Program-made: the position numbers and the translations under genes
In this document: one piece after another, positions 13,134 to 22,478 of the stretch
How the letters are laid out: each line of letters begins with the position of its first letter
Position numbering within the stretch: the stretch's first letter is position 1
Source of the DNA: Parachlamydiaceae bacterium
GTDB lineage: Bacteria > Chlamydiota > Chlamydiia > Chlamydiales > Parachlamydiaceae
Direction: 5' to 3'
Length of the DNA: 40,933 nt
Assembly: GCA_025451995.1 (NCBI GenBank)
Contig: JANWJE010000107.1
Location: 1-40,933, forward strand
The notes under the pieces: model-generated
What the model was told of the DNA's origin: nothing
The model's input: the letters and a program-made list of their open reading frames with translations, nothing else
The model's database searches: none

Positions 13134-15752
13134 ATGTTTTATTCTCTGATAAAAAAACGCTTATTCTCGTTATTGACCTTATTTCTCATTTCGGAATTTC
13201 CACAACCAGCAAAAGCTGAGAACTGGGTTCAATCTGTTACTAAACCAAATGAATCTCAGGAATCAGCGATGTGTTATGATCCTAACACAAAAATGGCTCT
13301 CTATTTTGGTGGATCCAACGCAAATTGCACACAATCGGAAACTTGGGCATGGAATAGCGTGGAATTAACTTGGATAAAGTTCTCACCAAATACATCCCCT
13401 CCTGCGAGGCGAGGATCATCTATGGCATTCGACCCTATCTCTAATACAGTGATTCTTTTTGGTGGGGAAGATGATAAAGGAACATTTTTTTCTGATACTT
13501 GGAGTTGGAATGGAACAAATTGGGCTGAATTAAAGCCGAATAATTCACCCTTACCTCGCGCATATATAACACTCGCCTATGATAAATTTTCCGGAAAATT
13601 AATATTATTTGGTGGATATTCCGGAAGTTATTTTCAAGATACATGGGAGTGGGATGGTTCCAATTGGAATCAACTAGTGTCTTTATCTAATCAAAACCCA
13701 CCAAGCCGAGCCTTTGCTTCCATGGCATTTGATAATATTGATAATCAGATGATACTTTTTGGCGGAAGTAATGGATTGTCTAATTATTCAGATACTTGGA
13801 TATGGAAAAATAATTCTTGGGAACAATTGATTCCCGAATCCTCACCCACAGCGCGCCAAATGGCAAACATCACCACAGATGAATCTCAAGGAAATATTGT
13901 TCTATATGGGGGTAAAGACAATTTTGGAACCCCGCTCTCTGATACTTGGATATGGAATGGAAACAAGTGGCTTAATGATCCATCCTCTTCGCCACCTGCT
14001 CGATGCTGCAGTGGAATGGTTTTTGACAATACTGCAGGAAATGTAGTTTTATTTGGAGGTTTTAACCCTAAATCTGAAATGTGTTTTTCAGATACATGGA
14101 TTTGGAATGGATCAACATGGAGTGAAGTTAATCAATTACTATCTCCATCAAATCGCTATGGCTCTGCCATAACCTATGATAAAATGAGTCACAATATCAT
14201 TTTGTTTAGCGGAAGCAATCTTTCAAATGACACATGGATTTGGAGAGGGATGGAATGGCAACAAGTGTTCCCTTTATCTTCACCAGAGGCCAGAACTTAT
14301 GGGGCAATGTGTTTTAACGAAGAAATTGCAAAAGTCATCCTTTTCGGCGGGCACAATGAAGAGTTTTTAAATGATATGTGGACGTGGGATGGTTCAAATT
14401 GGACAAAAATTACTCCAAAGGAAGCTCCTACTGCTCGTAATGCAGCTGCATTGACCTATTTTCCTCCGTTTGAACAAATGATATTATTTGGGGGAGAAGA
14501 TGATACAGGCGTGTTAGGTGATACATGGGAATGGAATGAAAAACAATCGACATGGAAACAGCTCTCTCCCACCAATTCTCCACTAAAAAGAAAAGATGCT
14601 GTAATCATTTATGACCCAACACTTTCTAAATTAATATTATTTGGCGGAACCGGAAAGAATGGAATCGTCTTATCAGACACTTGGTCTTGGAATGGAATAA
14701 CATGGGAACAAATCTTCCCAGAACAATCTCCCTCTGGTCGCACCTTATCAGTAATGGCTTATGATTTAGTAAATCAAAGGGGTCTATTATTTGGGGGAGA
14801 GAGTGCGAATGGCTCCCTATTAAATGATACATGGTCTTGGGATGGATACAATTGGGCTCAACTATCTACTGATTTTTCACCAGCCGGACGCAATCAATCA
14901 ATGATGGCTTTTAATGAAGCTTCAGGAAATATCCTATTATTTGGCGGAGACGGCAAATTTGCTATGCACGGCGACACTTGGATTTGGGGTATTGATTATG
15001 CTAAAATTGCAAACATAGATAATAACGAAAACCACTTGGAATTAGATACCCTTTCCAATGGTGGCGACGGTTTAAATGAAATAATCGATTTGACAGCTCC
15101 ATTTGAAAAAGAAGAGGAATATACTCCTTACACAAACAATAGCGATTCAAGCTATTTAGAGAATGCCGGCTCCTTTAATTTATCAAGTCAAACTATACGA
15201 ACGTTAGAAAATATTCCAATGATTGAAAAAGTTTTTCCAGGCAAAGGCTCAACAAAGGGGGGAACCCTTTTAATTATCCAAGGATCGGGCTTTAAAACTG
15301 CCTCAGCAGTCAAATTTGGAAAAAAAAGAGCAAGGAATTTTAAAATTTTATCTGATCATATCATCCAAGTCTATTCGCCAAATCATCCTTCAGATACTGT
15401 TTACATCACAGTCTTCAACGATAAAGGCAGCTCTTCACCTATTCGGTTTCAATATCAAAAGGATCCTTCTTTAAAAAATTTAAAAGGTCACCAAACTTTA
15501 AAAAACAATAAATATTTAAATGTTTTAAAATGGAAAACAAAATTTAAATCTGACGTGGCTTATTATTTAATTTACCGAAATAATTCCTCAAAGCCTATTG
15601 GGCATGTTAATGTCAATAGCTCTTGCCGCTTTATCGACCATAAATGTTCTCCAAATAAAAAAAATGTATATAGAGTTTTTTTAGTGGATAACAATGGTAA
15701 AGTTTCTGAATCTATGAAAACTGTAATACAAGGAAAATCAGCGGATCCTTAG
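13134..15752 (+). CDS. Secreted kelch-repeat protein with IPT/TIG and Fn3-like C-terminal domains
   Basis: 872 residues. A signal peptide (hydrophobic LFSLLTLFLISEF, cleavage after AKA) is followed by 12 kelch-type repeats of about 50 residues filling residues ~40-625. Each reads roughly [M/A]-x-[F/Y]-D....ILFGG....[S/N]DTW-x-W-[N/D]G..W......SP.aR; the D/E-[TM]-W motif occurs 12 times, enough for two six-bladed propellers. A spacer with DTLSNGGDGLNEI follows, then an IPT/TIG domain (~690-775: KVFPGKGSTKGGTLLIIQGS, FNDKGSSSP) and an Fn3-like domain (~795-868). The last domain resembles the C terminus of the Cys-rich protein at 27015. AAGGAG precedes the ATG. Probably an extracellular or surface binding protein; no enzyme motif is visible. 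Confidence 0.85.
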   Translation: MFYSLIKKRLFSLLTLFLISEFPQPAKAENWVQSVTKPNESQESAMCYDPNTKMALYFGGSNANCTQSETWAWNSVELTWIKFSPNTSPPARRGSSMAFDPISNTVILFGGEDDKGTFFSDTWSWNGTNWAELKPNNSPLPRAYITLAYDKFSGKLILFGGYSGSYFQDTWEWDGSNWNQLVSLSNQNPPSRAFASMAFDNIDNQMILFGGSNGLSNYSDTWIWKNNSWEQLIPESSPTARQMANITTDESQGNIVLYGGKDNFGTPLSDTWIWNGNKWLNDPSSSPPARCCSGMVFDNTAGNVVLFGGFNPKSEMCFSDTWIWNGSTWSEVNQLLSPSNRYGSAITYDKMSHNIILFSGSNLSNDTWIWRGMEWQQVFPLSSPEARTYGAMCFNEEIAKVILFGGHNEEFLNDMWTWDGSNWTKITPKEAPTARNAAALTYFPPFEQMILFGGEDDTGVLGDTWEWNEKQSTWKQLSPTNSPLKRKDAVIIYDPTLSKLILFGGTGKNGIVLSDTWSWNGITWEQIFPEQSPSGRTLSVMAYDLVNQRGLLFGGESANGSLLNDTWSWDGYNWAQLSTDFSPAGRNQSMMAFNEASGNILLFGGDGKFAMHGDTWIWGIDYAKIANIDNNENHLELDTLSNGGDGLNEIIDLTAPFEKEEEYTPYTNNSDSSYLENAGSFNLSSQTIRTLENIPMIEKVFPGKGSTKGGTLLIIQGSGFKTASAVKFGKKRARNFKILSDHIIQVYSPNHPSDTVYITVFNDKGSSSPIRFQYQKDPSLKNLKGHQTLKNNKYLNVLKWKTKFKSDVAYYLIYRNNSSKPIGHVNVNSSCRFIDHKCSPNKKNVYRVFLVDNNGKVSESMKTVIQGKSADP

Positions 15753-15878
15753 CTCTTTTTCTGATCATTTTAATAAAAGCAATATCGTTATCTTAGGTAA
15801 AGATTACCAAAAAAACAACTGTACAGCCAATTTAATTTGGAGCTTAAAAGATTCTTAATCAAAAAAATGAGGTTAAAA

Positions 15879-17465
15879 ATGTCTATATCTCTTCTTTCAA
15901 TAAATATCTCACTCTTTAACGGGCAATTACCAAATATTTCTTTCAATAGTTATTTTCCAAAAACTTTAACATTGCAACAACAGCGTATTGCAATCATTGC
16001 ATTGGCTGTTATGGCTTCCTATACAATTTGGTATTGTATAAAAAATTATTGTTTTAAAGCTGCAGCGAACAAAAATAGCGAAATACAAGAATCGGTTTTA
16101 GAAAAAATAATTCCAACTGATCCAAAAAAAGAGAAGGGCTTTGCAGTTGACGAAATTGAAAACAATGACGAAGATTTTGCTTATTCTGAAATCTTTGATG
16201 AATTAGAGGACATCGAAGCAAAAAAAAATGAACTTATCGGCAGTAAATTAAAACTTTCAACACATTCAAAAGAAGCTTTTAAAGATCAAAAAGCTACAAA
16301 AGCAAAAATGATTTTAGCCGATGGAACTATATTGGAAGGTGATTTTGATAATGGACTATTAACTGGAAAAGGAAAAACTACCTATCCCAATGGAAAAATT
16401 GTCGATGGATATTATAAAAATGGAGTATTGAATGGAAAAGGCAAAATCACTGATAAACATTTTAATGTAATGGAAGGCATTTTTGAAAATGGAAATTTAA
16501 AAGAAGGGCGTCGGGAACAACCTAATAGGGCGACATACATAGGGGAATTTAACAACGGATATTTGACCAAAGGAAAAATCATTCACGAAAATATCACTTT
16601 TGAAATAGAGAAATACAACTTAAAAGAAAAAAATGGGAATGGAAAGATAATAATAAAAGAAAATACAATCGCATTTGATTACGAGGGGGATATTTTTGAT
16701 GGCAAAGAAAAAGGCAAAATCCATACAGATAAAGAAGACATAGAAGGCTTTTTTGAAGATTGTCTTCTAAATGGAGAGGGGAATTTATGTAAAAGTGGAA
16801 TGAATTTAAAAGGAATATTTAAAAATGGTCAACTAGAAAATGGAAAAATAGAAGAGATAGATGGAACAATCAAAGAAGGGGAATTTAGTAATGGCAGATT
16901 AGTAAAAGGAAAATCTAAAAATGGAAAAACAGGCGCATGCTATGATGGAACTTTTTTAGGCGACAGCTTTCATGAAGGAACCATAAAATCAGTTGATGGA
17001 AAGCGTTTTATTGGTAAATTTGATCAAGGACGTTTAATAGAAGGTTCAATTTCATTGCCTAACGGCACAAACTTTCAAGTGAATAAAGACATCTCTAAAA
17101 TCACTCACCCCTCAGGAATACTTTGTACTGAAGACAATAATAATAATCACAGTGAAATTTTCTTTCCCAACGGATATGAGTATCATGGAAAACTCTTTTT
17201 GGGAGATGAATTTTGGTATGAAGATAAACCAAACCAATATTCAATCAATGGTGAAGGTCAAATAAAAAAAAGAGGACTTGTTGTCTATGAGGGTCAATTT
17301 TTAAAAGGAATTCCTAATGCTAAAGAAAAAATAAGATATCCAGAAAATGATTCTTTAAAAGAATTATCAGACGATGAACTAAGCATTCTTCAAGGTTCCA
17401 GTGTCTATCACCTTGTGGATCCAAGAGGATATGATTTCTTGACTGAACCTGGCAGCGAAAATTAA
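15879..17465 (+). CDS. MORN-repeat membrane protein (putative effector)
   Basis: 528 residues from the chosen start. One transmembrane segment lies at about residues 36-54 (IAIIALAVMASYTIWYC), followed by an acidic linker. About residues 145-395 form MORN-type repeats, such as DGTILEGDFDNGLLTGKGK, NGKIVDGYYKNGVLNGKGK and DGTIKEGEFSNGRLVKGK, with more degenerate ones between. MORN repeats often bind membranes or act as scaffolds, and are common in amoeba-associated bacteria. ATG at 15879 follows GAGGTTAAAA, a better site than ATG 15867 or the TTG at 15837. A perfect hairpin terminator follows. Target and location are unknown. Confidence 0.8.
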   Translation: MSISLLSINISLFNGQLPNISFNSYFPKTLTLQQQRIAIIALAVMASYTIWYCIKNYCFKAAANKNSEIQESVLEKIIPTDPKKEKGFAVDEIENNDEDFAYSEIFDELEDIEAKKNELIGSKLKLSTHSKEAFKDQKATKAKMILADGTILEGDFDNGLLTGKGKTTYPNGKIVDGYYKNGVLNGKGKITDKHFNVMEGIFENGNLKEGRREQPNRATYIGEFNNGYLTKGKIIHENITFEIEKYNLKEKNGNGKIIIKENTIAFDYEGDIFDGKEKGKIHTDKEDIEGFFEDCLLNGEGNLCKSGMNLKGIFKNGQLENGKIEEIDGTIKEGEFSNGRLVKGKSKNGKTGACYDGTFLGDSFHEGTIKSVDGKRFIGKFDQGRLIEGSISLPNGTNFQVNKDISKITHPSGILCTEDNNNNHSEIFFPNGYEYHGKLFLGDEFWYEDKPNQYSINGEGQIKKRGLVVYEGQFLKGIPNAKEKIRYPENDSLKELSDDELSILQGSSVYHLVDPRGYDFLTEPGSEN

Positions 17466-17517
17466 ATAAAACTCGGAAGATGGCGTTTGTTGGATTGATC
17501 CAAGAAAAAGCAAAATT

Positions 17518-17570
17518 AACGCGAATTTTGGATAAGGAATGAAGCCCATTCCTTATCCAAAATTCGCGTT
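17518..17570. terminator. Bidirectional hairpin terminator
   Basis: Perfect 23-bp stem (aacgcgaattttggataagg... against ...ccttatccaaaattcgcgtt) with a 7-base loop, between two convergent genes. The arm resembles the loose inverted repeat near 8463, so this may be another dispersed hairpin type. Confidence 0.85.
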
Positions 17571-17590
17571 TTATACACATCATTATACTA

Positions 17591-17950
17591 CTAAGAATTC
17601 TTTGAGTGTCTTTTTAGATAGTCTTCTTTTTGGATTTTTAATCTTTCTAGTTTGTTATTTTCCATTTTTTTTTGAACAGCGTATGCCCCAATTCCAAGGA
17701 CAGCTGCTCCAACCATTAAAACTTTTGCGCGGCCTTTAGCTTTTAATGCTTTTTCTATGGCTTGTTGAGTAAATGCACGTGGCTCCAAGGTAGTTACAAT
17801 GAACGGTCCCTTTTTTGGCGGGTTAATTTCATAAACCTTTTCTTTTTTTCTCAGATCTCCAAAAATGGTAATTGCTTTAGATTTTCCCCCTGGAAAAAAT
17901 TCTTTAGATGTAGAATACAAGGTTGCTGAATGGTCGGTTTTTAAGCCCAA
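17591..17950 (-). CDS. Small protein with one membrane segment, unknown function
   Basis: 119 residues from a TTG start. A short soluble N-terminal part (GGKSKAITIFGDLRKKEKVY, then PKKGPFIVTTLEPRAFT) is followed by a hydrophobic segment at about residues 76-93 (AKVLMVGAAVLGIGAYAV) and a basic tail. No domain recognised. The start is unsure: the frame is open 14 codons further up to a stop just after mfd, with no ATG or GTG, and those codons read like protein (DPTEASPLLTR). It lies 56 bases downstream of mfd on the same strand and may be cotranscribed. Confidence 0.55.
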   Translation of the reverse strand: MGLKTDHSATLYSTSKEFFPGGKSKAITIFGDLRKKEKVYEINPPKKGPFIVTTLEPRAFTQQAIEKALKAKGRAKVLMVGAAVLGIGAYAVQKKMENNKLERLKIQKEDYLKRHSKNS

Positions 17951-18006
17951 ACGGGTAAGAAGAGGGCTGGCCTCAGTTGGATCAATAAATTAACAGGATA
18001 ATCCTG

Positions 18007-21000
18007 TTATTTTTCTTCTATAAGGCTGATGATTTTCTTTTCCATCTCTTCGGGTGTTTTGTATTTCGGACTCACAATTTTTCGTAGGGAATCTTTCTTT
18101 TCAATTGTTAAAGAGAATGTTTCTTGCTTAATCAAGGTGATGGCATTTCGCGATGCATAAATGCGTATACGGCTGAGATGGTAAAGCCATTTTGCCGGAC
18201 CTGGTGGTGTGCCGAATCTATCTTGGATTTCTTCCCAAATGGCATCTAAGTCTTCCCAAGAAAGGGCTTCACCAAATCGTTGATAGATTTCCATTCGCAG
18301 GCTCACCTCGTTCACATATTCTTCAGGCAACCTGGCATCGATGGGGATTTCAATCTTTGTCTCAGTAAGGGCATAGGGGATTTTTCCTTGCAATGCACGG
18401 ATGGTTCTTTTTAAAAGTTTGCAATAGAGATGAAATCCGATGGAGGAAACATGGCCCGATTGTTCAGTTCCTAAAATATCCCCCGCTCCACGAATTTCTA
18501 AATCCCGCATCGCAAGTTTCATTCCACCCCCATAGCCGGTCGATTCGGCGAGTGCTTGAAGTCTTTGCCTTGAGATTTCAGAGAGGGCGTGTAAATGAGA
18601 CACCAAAAAGTAGGCATAAGCTCTTCTGTTCCATCGCCCCACCCTTCCTCGCAATTGATACAGGGTTGCCAATCCAAAATGATCCGCTTTATCGATTAAG
18701 ATGGTATTGGCATTGGGAATATCGATTCCATTTTCTATCAATGTGGTAGCGACTAGAATATCAGCCTGCCCTTTTTTAAAAGCATGAAAGGTGGAATCGA
18801 TTTCATCGGTGTCCATTTGACCATGGGCGACTAATACTCGCGCTTGCGGGAGGAGTTTTTTGATACGCTCGGCCGCCCCATAGATCGTCTCAACCCGATT
18901 GTGGATAAAAAGAGCCTGTCCGTCCCTTGTCAGTTCTCTCAGTAAAGCATTTTGAATGATTTGATCGCTCGGTTCAGCGATAACCGTCTTAATAGGAAGT
19001 CTATCTTGCGGGGGGGTGTTGATGATCGACATGTCTCTCGCCCCAATCATAGACATGTATAATGTTCTTGGGATGGGTGTTGCCGAAAGGGTGAGACAAT
19101 CGACGCCGATTTTAATTTTCTTCAGATGTTCCTTTGCCCGCACCCCAAATCGTTGTTCTTCATCGATGATGATTAAACCAAGATCCTTGAATTTCACATC
19201 GCCGCTAATGATGCGATGCGTTCCGATGACAATATCGACGGATCCTTTTTCAAGCCCCTCTAAAGTTTCTTTAATCTGTTTTCCCGTTCTAAAACGGGAC
19301 ATGACACCGACATTAATTGGAAAATTAGCCATTCTCTCAATAAAATTGTCATAGTGTTGCATGGCTAAAACAGTTGTTGGCACCAAGACGGCCACTTGTT
19401 TTCTTCCATCTATCACGGCCTTAAAGGCAGCGCGCATGGCCACTTCTGTTTTGCCATAGCCAACATCGCCGCATACCAATCGATCCATCACCTTAAGAGA
19501 CATCATATCATTCTTAATATTCGAGATGGCAGCCAGTTGATCTTCAGTCTCGACAAAGGGGAATTCCTCTTCAAATGTCAATTGCTCTTCGCCATCGGCA
19601 GGGTATTGAAATCCTTGAGCCATTGTTCGCTGCGCATAGCTTTTGAGAAGGTCCGAGGCATAACCAAGGATAGCCTTTTCTGTTTGCTCTTTGGTTTTTT
19701 TCCATCGATGGCTTCCAAGAGTGCTTAGTTTTGGCAAATCTTCATTAGAACCAATATATTTTGTGATGAGCCCCGCTTGATTAAGGGGGACGTAGAGTTT
19801 GGAGTGATCGGCGTACTCAATGGAAAAAAATTCGCTCTCAATCCCCAGATGATTGGCTTTTTTTTCTATTCCTAAAAATTTACCGATTCCATTGTTGAGA
19901 TGCACGACAATTTCACCGGGCAAGATTTCGTGTGTTTCAGCGGGAGAGGTATGATAAGTGCTGCGAAGTTTTTGCCTGCGCATCTTATAGCGATGGGTGA
20001 TCTCAGTCAGTGGAAATAAAATTTCCTCAATATCTTGGATTGCGATTCCGCTTGAGAGATAGCCGATGTGGTAATGCGTTTCTTTTGGCAAAGAGAGCTG
20101 CGCATCGATCATCCGTTGATGAAGGTTGCTCTCTTCTAATTCTGAATTGCAAAAAAAATGGAGAGTGCAAGATCGATTGGAGAGTCTTGAAAGAGAGTGG
20201 AGGAGTTCATCTCCTGAGGGTTCTCCTTCCTCATAGCCAAACAAATATCCGGAGAGGGTGTTAAAAGGATGCCGCCAGAGCTTTGCTGACCATTCCCGGT
20301 TAAACATTTCAAATTTAACTGAATGAAAAGGGATGTTCTGAGAATAGAATGAGGGAGTGCTATTTCCTAATTGACTGAGTTCTTCAATCGGTTTTTGGCT
20401 CCATAACATTTTTTGATAGGGGATGAGAAGATCTAAAAATTCATCAATTGAACAAAAGGCTTTGCTTTTCCCGCCAAGACCAATCAATGCGGCATATTTA
20501 TCTTCAAGGGCGAGTAAATCATCAAAAATGATCAATGTATTTTCCCCTAAATAATCTAAAATTGTTGCAACATGCTCTTGTTGATTGAGCAGTTCTAATT
20601 CGACAGCCGGGGAAATGTCGATACTCTCTACTTGTCTGACAGATTTTTGACCGATGGGATCGTAAATGCGAATCGATTCTAAATCATCCCCCCAGAATTC
20701 TAGCCTGAAAGGATCGGGGGAAGAGACGGGATAAACATCGATGATCCCCCCTCGCACAGCATACTCTCCTTTGTCCGAGGCAATCGGTTTTCTTTGGTAT
20801 CCCATGCCGATCAGCTGTTTTAAGAGCTGTTCAAAAGGGGGATTTACCCCCGGTTTGAGGGTTAAATAGAGTTCTTGAAATAAAGAAGGAGGGATAAGTG
20901 TTTGTAAGCAAGCTTGCAAACCGGACAAAATAATATGGGGAACTTTAGAATGTAAAATATCCCTTAAAACTTGATATCTTTCACCGACAATGTCCGGGCT

Positions 21001-21270
21001 TGGCGCAATCTTTTCTGTAGGCAAGGTTTCCCAAGAGGGGAAATCAACCAAAGGTGTGTCAGTAAAGAGGGCAAAATCATGAAAAAGTTTAACTTCTTCT
21101 TGGCTTCCTCCTGTGAGGATTAAGACATGTTTGCCCGTCGCTTGCTGAGCTAAAGCGGCGATTAAAGCTTTTGGAGAGTTCCATAATTCCTCAACAAGAA
21201 CTAAATCGCCATTTTGAACTGCATGTTTAAGAGCTAAAAGCCTATCGCTTCTAAGTAGATTTGATAACAT
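18007..21270 (-). CDS. mfd: Transcription-repair coupling factor Mfd
   Basis: Cytosolic ATPase that removes stalled RNA polymerase from damaged DNA and recruits UvrA. At 1087 residues it is close to usual chlamydial length. Order: UvrB-homology N-terminal region (IDVYPVSSPDPFRLEFWGDD, ~175-195), a CarD-like polymerase-interacting domain (GEIVVHLNNGIGKFLGIEK, ~447-465), then the translocase motor with Walker A VCGDVGYGKTEVAMRAAF (~600), DEEQRFG (~703), SATPIPRTLYMSMIGARDMS, and the RecG-like TRG region (RGRVGRWNRRAYAYF, ~880). The C-terminal TRCF domain ends in LIEEK. A small palindrome (aacaggat/atcctgtt) spans the stop codon. The upstream gene ends 17 bases before the ATG, so it belongs to a minus-strand run with the two accessory genes at 21288-23750. 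Confidence 0.96.
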   Translation of the reverse strand: MLSNLLRSDRLLALKHAVQNGDLVLVEELWNSPKALIAALAQQATGKHVLILTGGSQEEVKLFHDFALFTDTPLVDFPSWETLPTEKIAPSPDIVGERYQVLRDILHSKVPHIILSGLQACLQTLIPPSLFQELYLTLKPGVNPPFEQLLKQLIGMGYQRKPIASDKGEYAVRGGIIDVYPVSSPDPFRLEFWGDDLESIRIYDPIGQKSVRQVESIDISPAVELELLNQQEHVATILDYLGENTLIIFDDLLALEDKYAALIGLGGKSKAFCSIDEFLDLLIPYQKMLWSQKPIEELSQLGNSTPSFYSQNIPFHSVKFEMFNREWSAKLWRHPFNTLSGYLFGYEEGEPSGDELLHSLSRLSNRSCTLHFFCNSELEESNLHQRMIDAQLSLPKETHYHIGYLSSGIAIQDIEEILFPLTEITHRYKMRRQKLRSTYHTSPAETHEILPGEIVVHLNNGIGKFLGIEKKANHLGIESEFFSIEYADHSKLYVPLNQAGLITKYIGSNEDLPKLSTLGSHRWKKTKEQTEKAILGYASDLLKSYAQRTMAQGFQYPADGEEQLTFEEEFPFVETEDQLAAISNIKNDMMSLKVMDRLVCGDVGYGKTEVAMRAAFKAVIDGRKQVAVLVPTTVLAMQHYDNFIERMANFPINVGVMSRFRTGKQIKETLEGLEKGSVDIVIGTHRIISGDVKFKDLGLIIIDEEQRFGVRAKEHLKKIKIGVDCLTLSATPIPRTLYMSMIGARDMSIINTPPQDRLPIKTVIAEPSDQIIQNALLRELTRDGQALFIHNRVETIYGAAERIKKLLPQARVLVAHGQMDTDEIDSTFHAFKKGQADILVATTLIENGIDIPNANTILIDKADHFGLATLYQLRGRVGRWNRRAYAYFLVSHLHALSEISRQRLQALAESTGYGGGMKLAMRDLEIRGAGDILGTEQSGHVSSIGFHLYCKLLKRTIRALQGKIPYALTETKIEIPIDARLPEEYVNEVSLRMEIYQRFGEALSWEDLDAIWEEIQDRFGTPPGPAKWLYHLSRIRIYASRNAITLIKQETFSLTIEKKDSLRKIVSPKYKTPEEMEKKIISLIEEK

Positions 21271-21287
21271 GTTGGCATGATGCGAAG

Positions 21288-22466
21288 TTATTTAGAAAGA
21301 CTCTCTTTTTTATAGATATTGAACATTTTATACACATATTTGGCTTGTCTATGGGTGATAGCCCGTCCATCAATTCCATGCGAGTTAAACCGATGTTGGA
21401 TTTCATCAGCGTTTGCTTGAATAGCTTCTTTTTCAGATTTAACTTGTTGTTCCCGATTTAATAGGATTTTATTCAGCTCATCTGCCTTAGCCATTAGAAT
21501 AGGAAGATCTTCTTCTAAATCCAATTCTTCTTTAATCGAGAGATCTTGAGTCAATTCAGTTGCAATTTCTAATAGTTCCTCTGCAGACATGATCTCGTCA
21601 TATTCACTCAATATCCCCACATGTTCTTTAGCCTTATCAACAAGTTCAGAGACGATTTTTTTCAAATCATATTCACTGGAAACGATTGCATCATGTTCTG
21701 CACTTTTAGTCTTTATTAACCAAGATGTAAATTTGCTTTGAATTCTATCTGTTGTTTTTAAAAAGATCACATCTTTTTTTAAGACCCCTTTTCTCAATAC
21801 TTTTTCTAAGAAAGAAAGATAGGAAATTTCAGGATAGGTGAACGGAAAGTAGCTGATCTTTTTTTCAGGATCATAAGCTGGCGGAAGGGGGGCCCCTTTT
21901 CTATAGATATGGACTCCGGGAGGGGGATTGGGACGAAAAGCTTCACTCATGGCGTTGCTAAATTCTAACAATAAAACAGCTTGCCTTAATGTTATGGTTC
22001 TTCCTCCATATCCCTTATTATTTAACGACTGCTGAATTTGCATTGCCATCGTTTGCTGGAATTCTTCATGTTGTCGCTGCTCATCAAATTCAGGCAAACT
22101 ATTTAATTTAATGGACAGATGTTCTTTCAGTTTATCTGCAATTGTAGGAATCATTTCATGGAGATTGAATTGCCCAATAGGGTATTTATCAAGCACAAAT
22201 GGACATTTTTTTGAAATCCATTTTTCAAAATCACTTTGCATTTTTGGACTGGTTCCTAAGAAAAAAACGGAAGCTTTTTTATTATCTAAAGAATCTTTAA
22301 TTCCCCCTGCTGTAAAGGTTAAATAGGTCGTTTCCGGAATTGACAAGGCCAGGTTATAAACTCTTCGATCCACGTCATGCATGGGAGGGGGAATTTCGCC
22401 CTCTTTCAAATACACTAAAGGGGGTGGATTTGAAGTTGAATTAAGATAAGAACTATAAGGGTGCAT
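21288..22466 (-). CDS. Unknown protein with an internally duplicated domain
   Basis: 392 residues, no known family recognised. The protein contains two related units of roughly 150-190 residues. Unit 1 starts NPPPLVYLKEGEIPPP (~11-26) and ends NNKGYGGRTITLRQA (~151-165). Unit 2 starts NPPPGVHIYRKGAPLPP (~179-195) and ends NSHGIDGRAITHRQA (~361-375). Shared landmarks between are PETTYLTF/PEISYLSF, VFFLGTSPKMQSDFEKWI/VIFLKTTDRIQSKFTSWL and ADKLKEHL/VDKAKEHV. There is no signal peptide or membrane segment. AGGT stands about seven bases before the ATG. It starts 12 bases after the stop of the gene at 22479, so the two are likely cotranscribed with mfd downstream. Confidence 0.78.
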   Translation of the reverse strand: MHPYSSYLNSTSNPPPLVYLKEGEIPPPMHDVDRRVYNLALSIPETTYLTFTAGGIKDSLDNKKASVFFLGTSPKMQSDFEKWISKKCPFVLDKYPIGQFNLHEMIPTIADKLKEHLSIKLNSLPEFDEQRQHEEFQQTMAMQIQQSLNNKGYGGRTITLRQAVLLLEFSNAMSEAFRPNPPPGVHIYRKGAPLPPAYDPEKKISYFPFTYPEISYLSFLEKVLRKGVLKKDVIFLKTTDRIQSKFTSWLIKTKSAEHDAIVSSEYDLKKIVSELVDKAKEHVGILSEYDEIMSAEELLEIATELTQDLSIKEELDLEEDLPILMAKADELNKILLNREQQVKSEKEAIQANADEIQHRFNSHGIDGRAITHRQAKYVYKMFNIYKKESLSK

Positions 22467-22478
22467 AAATAAACCTAA

